Source: JACQAI01 sp035507915 (lineage in GTDB: Bacteria; Pseudomonadota; Alphaproteobacteria; Elsterales; Elsteraceae). Taken from it: a DNA stretch of 11,003 bases. The stretch lies in contig DATJNS010000205.1 in the NCBI GenBank assembly GCA_035507915.1, positions 1 through 11,003 on the forward strand, written 5' to 3'. Shown here piece by piece: positions 6,935-11,003 of this stretch. The translations under genes and the position numbers were made by a program. Within the stretch, counting starts at the first letter, position 1. Each line of letters begins with the position of its first letter. The notes beneath the pieces were generated by a model. That model made no database searches. It saw nothing but the letters and a program-made list of their open reading frames with translations, and was not told the origin of the DNA.

Positions 6935-7831
6935 TCATTCGCCGCCCGAACCCAGCGCGGTATCCTCGTCGTAGTAGGCACCGCGCGTGAACGATTTCTT
7001 GAGTCGACCGGTGCCGCGATAGGGCAACCGCATGGCGGCATAGTCGGAGACCGGCATGACGCGAAAATCCAGGCTCACGCGGGTTTGGTCGGTATCGTTG
7101 TTCTGCGTCGCATGCAGACAGCGTGGATCGAACGCGATGAACTCGCCGTACGACAGCTCGACAGGCGCGCTGACGGCATGGCAAGCCCGTTGGAGCTCGT
7201 CTTCGACCTGTACCGCCTGGGCAAATTTTTCGAAGTCGAGCCCAACGCGGCCCAGCAGCTCCAAGCTGGGCTCGAGCGGCGCCATGCGCATCGAGCTGGT
7301 GCCGCGCGTCTGACACAACGGCAGCCAAATGTTTATCTCCTGTGGCGGGTGACCGAGCATCACGTCGGTGTGAAACCGCGGTTTCCACAGGAAGCCTTCT
7401 TGCTGGGGGAAGTGGAACCGAATCGTGGGTGTGCGCTGGAACACGCAGTCCATCTGCACCACGTCGCACGTGATGACTTCCCGGATCAACCGCCTGTAGG
7501 CGTCGACGAAGGCCGGGCTCGTCTCGTAGAAGGCACGGCTTACTTCGTTGAGCTCGCTGTGATCGAGCGCCATCAGATGGTCCGGCAGGAACCGGTGCAG
7601 CTGCGTCAAGCCTCCGAAGCGGGCGCGATCGGCTGGTTTCAGGAAGCCCTTCTGAACGAGGTCGTCGACTAGCAGCTCCGCGAGGGGATAGCGCCCTGTG
7701 TCGTAGCGGAATGTCTTGATCGATGTGCCGTGCAACCGAGGAACGCACGATCCCGCGGCAAACTCCGCGCGGAATAGCGCCTCTTGCTCGGGCGTTCCCC
7801 AATGGCTCGTCTCATGCGTGATCGCGCCCAA
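6935..7831 (-). CDS. StrG-like 2OG-Fe(II) oxygenase of carbohydrate clusters
   Basis: A 298-residue protein. The first iron motif is FHTDVMLGHPPQEIN (H154, D156). A WLPLCQTRGTSSM segment (169-181) follows, typical of StrG-like and PhyH-related oxygenases that act on sugars. The second site is FDPRCLHATQ (H240), followed by R251 and SLDFR. This fits non-haem iron, 2-oxoglutarate-dependent enzymes. I recall a family called sporadic carbohydrate cluster 2OG-Fe(II) oxygenase that looks like this, but could not verify it. The start is TTG 7831: it has a strong Shine-Dalgarno GAGGGGG (7837-7843) five bases upstream, and no in-frame ATG lies before the conserved region. It follows the PhyH gene by 10 bases and precedes FkbM copy 2, so co-expression is likely. 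It probably hydroxylates or otherwise oxidises the sugar product; the substrate is not known. Confidence 0.85.
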   Translation of the reverse strand: MGAITHETSHWGTPEQEALFRAEFAAGSCVPRLHGTSIKTFRYDTGRYPLAELLVDDLVQKGFLKPADRARFGGLTQLHRFLPDHLMALDHSELNEVSRAFYETSPAFVDAYRRLIREVITCDVVQMDCVFQRTPTIRFHFPQQEGFLWKPRFHTDVMLGHPPQEINIWLPLCQTRGTSSMRMAPLEPSLELLGRVGLDFEKFAQAVQVEDELQRACHAVSAPVELSYGEFIAFDPRCLHATQNNDTDQTRVSLDFRVMPVSDYAAMRLPYRGTGRLKKSFTRGAYYDEDTALGSGGE

Positions 7832-7836
7832 GCACG

Positions 7837-7843
7837 CCCCCTC
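7837..7843 (-). promoter_or_regulatory. Strong Shine-Dalgarno site for the TTG start at 7831
   Basis: On the minus strand GAGGGGG lies five bases before TTG 7831 and overlaps the TGA stop of the PhyH gene (7842-7844). It is the main reason for accepting a TTG start, and it suggests that ribosomes finishing the upstream gene re-initiate here. Confidence 0.65.
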
Positions 7844-8564
7844 ACGTCACGCCCGGCATTAGGGCAATCTTCGAGCGTTGGGCATAGCGTCCGGGACGGT
7901 ACGGTGCGCTGGTTTCGATGTAGGTGCTGAGGAACGAATATCGCGGGGCAGCGCTGGCATTCGCGTGCGAGCCGTGTGCGACCAATCCGTGGAGCAGGAC
8001 AACGCTACCCTGCGGCACCTTGACGTCGACCGGCGTGATGTCGTCCGGAACGACCGCCGCGTTCTGGGTCGCGTTCGGATCCTGATTGGGACCAGGCTGT
8101 CGGGCGGTTTCGACGGTCGGCAGCAGGCCGAGCCTGTGTGAACCCGGATAGCAGTAGAGCGCGCCGTTGTCGCGCTCCACGTCGACCAGCGCCGCCCAGG
8201 CGGAGGCAAACGCGCCAACCGGCGCCTCGACGAAATAGTTGTCCTGGTGCGGCGCGAAGCCAGGGGCGCCCGGAGCCCCGAAGAAGAATTCGGTTTGCAG
8301 ACCAGCAACCGCGCCGCCGCACAACTGCGCCATGATCGCGACAAGGCGCGGCTTCCGCATGGCCTCCAGGAACACCGGATCCTGCCTGTGCGGGTGCATG
8401 AGGGGCCGTCGAACGCTGCCCTGAGAGGTCGCGGCGAGCGCCTCGGCGTGCTCGATCAGGAGCCGGCACTCCTCGACTGTAAACACGTCCGGTTCGATAA
8501 AAAATCCGTCGCGCGCGTAGGCAAGGTAAGCTTCCTTAGCGTCCCGCGCGAAGCTCGCAGCCAA
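7842..8564 (-). CDS. Phytanoyl-CoA dioxygenase (PhyH) family oxygenase
   Basis: A 240-residue PhyH-type non-haem iron oxygenase when read from TTG 8564. The N terminus has the usual AYARDGFFIEPDVFTVEE helix region. The iron site is APHQDNYF (H106, D108), followed by DNGALYCYPGSHR (132-144), a highly typical PhyH segment. The distal histidine and 2-oxoglutarate Arg lie in VAHGSHANASAAPR (H197, R208). PhyH proteins hydroxylate small molecules using Fe(II), O2 and 2-oxoglutarate; in sugar or natural-product clusters they act as tailoring enzymes. TTG 8564 is preferred because AGGAGA sits six bases upstream. A longer GTG start at 8582 would put that Shine-Dalgarno site inside the coding sequence. 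This is the first gene of the six-gene minus-strand operon. The substrate is unknown. Confidence 0.9.
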   Translation of the reverse strand: MAASFARDAKEAYLAYARDGFFIEPDVFTVEECRLLIEHAEALAATSQGSVRRPLMHPHRQDPVFLEAMRKPRLVAIMAQLCGGAVAGLQTEFFFGAPGAPGFAPHQDNYFVEAPVGAFASAWAALVDVERDNGALYCYPGSHRLGLLPTVETARQPGPNQDPNATQNAAVVPDDITPVDVKVPQGSVVLLHGLVAHGSHANASAAPRYSFLSTYIETSAPYRPGRYAQRSKIALMPGVT

Positions 8565-8570
8565 CGTCGG

Positions 8571-8576
8571 TCTCCT
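8571..8576 (-). promoter_or_regulatory. Shine-Dalgarno site deciding the TTG start of the PhyH gene
   Basis: Minus-strand AGGAGA is six bases before TTG 8564. The alternative GTG at 8582 lies upstream of this site and has no comparable signal of its own. Confidence 0.6.
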
Positions 8577-8612
8577 AAACACCCCGGATGCGATTGGCGC
8601 CGCCGCGGTGTC

Positions 8613-8641
8613 ATTCTAGCCAATCTCTACTCGGAAGACCA
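8613..8641 (-). promoter_or_regulatory. Possible sigma70-type promoter for the oxygenase/methyltransferase operon
   Basis: On the minus strand, TGGTCT (8636-8641, three of six -35 consensus bases) is followed by a 17-base spacer and TAGAAT (8613-8618, a good -10). It sits in an AT-richer patch roughly 40-50 bases before the PhyH start. The -35 element is weak, so the call rests mainly on the -10, the spacing and the location. Confidence 0.4.
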
Positions 8642-8704
8642 CCTCGGGCCCCTAGAAGCGGTCGTGCGGACGGACCTTCCGCGCCTCGCATGTCGTGCCG
8701 TTCA

Positions 8705-8721
8705 GGGGCTGCTCGAGCCCC
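8705..8721 (-). terminator. Possible hairpin after the third FkbM gene
   Basis: GGGGCT (8705-8710) and AGCCCC (8716-8721) form a six-pair GC stem with a five-base loop, 58 bases downstream of the FkbM stop. There is no T-run on the minus-strand side, so termination would be factor-dependent or absent. The rest of the 214-base gap (8565-8778) holds only the promoter and ribosome-site candidates listed separately. Confidence 0.25.
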
Positions 8722-8778
8722 CGTTTGAGCGCCACAGCGTCGAAAATCGCTGGATGAGCATGCGCGGTGCGCTCGGCG

Positions 8779-9684
8779 TCACCCGCGGGCCCCGCCGAGC
8801 GGCAGCGCGAGCGCCGCGTGCTCGAGCGCCGGAACGTCCGCGGGCAGAAACTTGGCGGCGACCTCGAGCGCGAAGTCCTTGAAGCCCAGCAGCAGCGCCG
8901 ACACGCAGGCGACCGCGGCTTGGCGCGGCGCGAACGGCCGATTCGGGACGTCGAACGGGTCCTTGAGGAAGAAGGCGTCGGCCCAAAACAGCCGCTCGCG
9001 CTGGGCCACCGCATCCGCGACGGTGCGTCGCGACCGATGAGCGGCATCGCCGAAGCCGTAGAACGAGAACCCGAGGCCGCGCAGCAGCAGCTCGACGTCG
9101 GAGAATAGCTTCTGCCCCCGATACACCGGAAAGAACTCGGCCTCACACACCACCGCCACGGTTCGCTCGGCCAGGGTCGCACGTGCCCCCGCGAGGATCT
9201 CGTACTCGGTGCCTTGGGTATCGAGCTTGATGAGTTCGCCCCACCATGGTTCCGACGCGCGCGACGGGCGGGCCAAAACGCTGTCGAGGGTGTCGAGCTC
9301 GATCTCGGTCTGCCCGACCACCCGCCATTTCGGCATCACGTAACGCCGGGTGAAACGTGGATCGGGTTCGCGCAACGACTGGTTGGTCGGCGCGCTGAGG
9401 AGATTGAGCTGGCCGCGTCCGGGCGCTTCGGCCAGCCCGACGGTCTCGAACTCGAGCCGCGCCCAGGGCGCACGCGGCGCCGTCGCCAGCTCGGCGAATG
9501 CTGTGGGATCAGGCTCGAAGCCGAGCACCGCCGTGCCGGAGGCGAGCGGCGCCACGACCGGGTGGACGCCGCCGCGCGCGCCCACATCGACAAAGCCGAG
9601 CGGGCGGTCGCGGAACTCGCGGAACAGCGCCGTCGTCCGGAACGCCGGATGGTCCCACAGGGAATTCACAGGTTCGACGGTCAG
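8779..9684 (-). CDS. FkbM-family SAM-dependent methyltransferase (copy 3, paralogue of copy 1)
   Basis: A 301-residue FkbM methyltransferase with FVDVGARGG (31-39), LGFEPD (54-59), SLREPD (103-108), LIKLDTQGTEYEIL (151-164) and the shared tail LKDPFD plus ALLLGFKDFALEVAA. By hand alignment it differs from the gene at 2895-3800 at about 84 of 301 positions with no gaps, so it is a paralogue. The start is uncertain. The codon matching GTG 3800 of copy 1 is CTG 9684; the sequence upstream of it also resembles copy 1, and GAGGG lies about ten bases before it. The first standard start in the conserved region is GTG 9669, five codons later, without a Shine-Dalgarno site. A frame extension upstream is open but not conserved. 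It may be transcribed separately from the operon at 2895-8564, being 214 bases upstream of it. It probably O-methylates a sugar hydroxyl different from that of copy 1. Confidence 0.9.
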   Translation of the reverse strand: MTVEPVNSLWDHPAFRTTALFREFRDRPLGFVDVGARGGVHPVVAPLASGTAVLGFEPDPTAFAELATAPRAPWARLEFETVGLAEAPGRGQLNLLSAPTNQSLREPDPRFTRRYVMPKWRVVGQTEIELDTLDSVLARPSRASEPWWGELIKLDTQGTEYEILAGARATLAERTVAVVCEAEFFPVYRGQKLFSDVELLLRGLGFSFYGFGDAAHRSRRTVADAVAQRERLFWADAFFLKDPFDVPNRPFAPRQAAVACVSALLLGFKDFALEVAAKFLPADVPALEHAALALPLGGARG

Positions 9685-10095
9685 GGACGATGCGCCCTCG
9701 CAACGACGGGATAGCGCCTGCCCTACCGCACTTGGCGCGGTCGAGGCAATGGTGATCGTTCGCCCCTTGCCGCGCCGGCAGGCAGTCGCTAAGGGTTCCG
9801 GCAATGATCCGGCCAAGCCCCGAACGGTTCGATTTCGAACGCTCCCGCGCAGCGAGCTTCTCGGTCTGGCCGGACGGGTTTCCCGAACCGGCAATCGCGC
9901 ACGCGCAGGGCTGCGGCTTGGCCCGCCGCCGGCCCGTTCTGCTCGACACCTTTCTGCGCGCGGGCGCACCGCGCCGCCCCGGCAACATCGCGCAGCGCGC
10001 GGCAATCGCGCGGCACGCGGCGTCCTGATCGGGCGCGGCGGCCGCCCGATGGCGCTTGCACGAGACGACGCCGGGCAGCTCTGACGGATCGAATC
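9685..10095. other. Intergenic region between divergent genes
   Basis: This 411-base stretch separates the minus-strand FkbM gene from the plus-strand membrane-protein gene. It must hold the promoters for both directions, but no convincing -35/-10 pair stands out on either strand. The only positive content is one possible small gene (9804-10028). A short TGCCG-CGC-CGGCA palindrome occurs near 9768-9780. No repeat, tRNA or mobile-element end is visible. Confidence 0.5.
9804..10028 (+). CDS. Possible small protein of unknown function
   Basis: A 74-codon frame starting at ATG 9804 with AAGGG eight bases upstream, a reasonable ribosome site. About 84% of its third codon positions are G or C, in line with the neighbouring genes. 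The product is basic, Arg- and Ala-rich, with FDFERSR and FSVWPDGFPEPA near the N terminus. It has no membrane segment, signal peptide or known motif. It could be a real small gene, a decayed remnant, or a chance frame in GC-rich DNA, where long open frames are common on every strand. No function is proposed. Confidence 0.4.
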   Translation: MIRPSPERFDFERSRAASFSVWPDGFPEPAIAHAQGCGLARRRPVLLDTFLRAGAPRRPGNIAQRAAIARHAAS

Positions 10096-10557
10096 ATGCT
10101 GGAAGCCTGGGTACCGTTCCTGATCTTCTTCGGCGTGGCGACGCTCCTCGCCGCCCTGCTGGAGGGCGTTGGCGCCATCCTCCTCAACCGCCGCGATCGC
10201 AGGGAGGACGTCCCCGGGCACCCGCGACCGGATCCCGATCGGGCCTGGACGGCGATCCGCACCCACTGCCGCCGCCGCATCCGGGCGAGCGAGCGACGGC
10301 GACGGGTCGAGGCGACGGTGCTCGCGTTTCTCGACGAGGTCGCCGACTACGAGCGCCGGACCGGCCACGATCCTGGACCGGCGCGGGAATATCTCGCCGA
10401 GATGATCGCGCGCGAGCTGGCGAGCAAACCGAGCCGCTCGGTGCGCGACGCGCTCGACGCGGCGCAAAGCCTGCTGCGCGACGTCGGCCCAAACGGTTCG
10501 ACGGAAAGCACAGGGCAGGACGTGGGTGACAGTGCGGCACCGGACTCACGCGGCTAA
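10096..10557 (+). CDS. Small membrane-anchored hypothetical protein
   Basis: A 153-residue protein with one strongly hydrophobic N-terminal helix (about residues 5-30, WVPFLIFFGVATLL and onward). A basic stretch, NRRDRRED, follows immediately. By the positive-inside rule this would place the long C-terminal part in the cytoplasm. That part is charged and predicted helical (Arg-rich 55-75, then FLDEVADYERRTG and EYLAEMIARELASK) with a polar, probably disordered tail after about 128. No catalytic motif is recognised. The Shine-Dalgarno signal is weak. It converges with the Nudix gene, and the two stop codons overlap. It seems unrelated to the sugar cluster. Confidence 0.75.
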   Translation: MLEAWVPFLIFFGVATLLAALLEGVGAILLNRRDRREDVPGHPRPDPDRAWTAIRTHCRRRIRASERRRRVEATVLAFLDEVADYERRTGHDPGPAREYLAEMIARELASKPSRSVRDALDAAQSLLRDVGPNGSTESTGQDVGDSAAPDSRG

Positions 10558-11003
10558 TTTGCGCCGACGAGACCCGCGCGCCGGACCAGCAACCACAGGC
10601 CGACATGGTGCAGCGCGTCGAAACGCCCATCGGCCACCAGCCGGTCGAGCTCGCGGGCGCCGACGAAGCGCACTGCGACGCCAGGCTCGGGGACCCAGCC
10701 CGCCACCGCCTCGACGTCGCCGAAGAACAGGTGGGCCCCGTTGCTCAGCCGGCCGGTATCCGCGAAGTAGCGCCCGAGCCGCTTCAGCCGCGTGGCCTTG
10801 TGCCCGGTTTCCTCGATCAGCTCCCGTCTGATCGATGCGGCCGGGGTCTCCCCGAGATCGATCCGGCCGGCGGGAAATTCGACGATCTTCCGCCCGATCG
10901 CCGGCCGAGATTGCTCGACCAGGACGAAGCGGCCGTCGCGCATGCGCGGACAGATCATCGCCCAGTCGCCATCATCGACGATGAAAAAATCCTCGGGCGG
11001 CGC
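10554..11003 (-). CDS. Nudix hydrolase, ADP-ribose-pyrophosphatase-like (5' end beyond window)
   Basis: The Nudix box is complete: GRIDLGE, seven residues, then RELIEETGH, matching G-x5-E-x7-R-E-U-x-E-E-x-G-U. Upstream lie VLVEQSRPAIGRKIVEFPAG, typical of the ADP-ribose/ADP-sugar pyrophosphatase branch (QxR and E-x-P-A-G). The frame remains open past the internal ATG at 10958 to the right edge, adding DFFIVDDGDWAMICPR-like sequence that fits the start of the Nudix domain. The gene therefore begins outside the window and that ATG is internal. Such enzymes hydrolyse nucleoside diphosphates linked to another moiety, using Mg2+ held by the box glutamates. The exact substrate is not determinable. 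The stop TAG (10554-10556) overlaps the TAA of the convergent gene. Confidence 0.9.
   Translation of the reverse strand, partial: APPEDFFIVDDGDWAMICPRMRDGRFVLVEQSRPAIGRKIVEFPAGRIDLGETPAASIRRELIEETGHKATRLKRLGRYFADTGRLSNGAHLFFGDVEAVAGWVPEPGVAVRFVGARELDRLVADGRFDALHHVGLWLLVRRAGLVGAN

Noticed and set aside
5885..7672. A 595-codon open frame on the plus strand
   Set aside because: It lies antisense across the FkbM copy 2 and StrG-like genes, whose motifs are clear. Its product is Arg/Asp/Gly-rich with no motif, as expected for an opposite-strand shadow in GC-rich DNA.
9685..10467. Long upstream extension of FkbM copy 3 on the minus strand
   Set aside because: The frame is open but low-complexity, is absent in the paralogue at 2895-3800, and runs antisense through the membrane-protein gene.
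1..11003. CRISPR arrays, tRNA or rRNA genes, insertion-sequence ends
   Set aside because: No regularly spaced repeats, cloverleaf-like or rRNA-like sequence, transposase motifs or terminal inverted repeats were found when reading both strands.

Overview
The window is GC-rich throughout (about two thirds G+C by eye, with strongly GC-biased third codon positions). No rRNA, tRNA, CRISPR array or transposon is visible. Base composition and gene style fit a high-GC proteobacterium, perhaps an alphaproteobacterium, but nothing here fixes the taxon. Gene content is that of a surface-glycan or nucleotide-sugar tailoring region.

Left, plus strand (1-2864): a tightly spaced sugar-nucleotide operon. 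It holds the 3' end of a GDP-mannose 4,6-dehydratase-like gene, an extended-SDR epimerase/reductase, a classical FabG-like SDR that starts at GTG 1155, and a second extended-SDR epimerase. Both extended SDRs keep the Rossmann glycine motif and the catalytic-position Lys but lack the Tyr of the YxxxK motif. The operon runs into the next one tail to tail with a 30-base gap.

Middle, minus strand (8564 down to 2895): six genes read leftwards. In transcription order they are a phytanoyl-CoA-dioxygenase-like (PhyH) oxygenase, a StrG-like 2OG-Fe(II) oxygenase, an FkbM-type methyltransferase, a divergent oxygenase whose iron-binding motifs line up with the StrG-like protein, a class I SAM methyltransferase with a GTGA overlap to its neighbour, and a second FkbM methyltransferase. 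The two first genes appear to use TTG starts behind strong Shine-Dalgarno sites. A plausible promoter lies just upstream (8613-8641).

Right of that, minus strand (8779-9684): a third FkbM methyltransferase. It is a same-length, roughly 72% identical paralogue of the one at 2895-3800, and its position-matched start codon is CTG. A 411-base region then holds one possible small plus-strand gene. It is followed by a small membrane-anchored protein (10096-10557, plus) and a Nudix hydrolase (minus, cut by the right edge). The last two converge with overlapping stop codons and look like ordinary chromosomal flank.

Inferred joint role: the plus-strand SDRs make an unusual deoxysugar nucleotide from GDP-mannose or a similar precursor. 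Three putative 2OG-Fe(II) oxygenases and four SAM methyltransferases would then oxidise and O-methylate the sugar or the glycan that carries it. No glycosyltransferase, polymerase or exporter lies in the window, so assembly functions must be elsewhere. The dense set of oxygenases and methyltransferases, with duplicated FkbM genes, is the most distinctive aspect.
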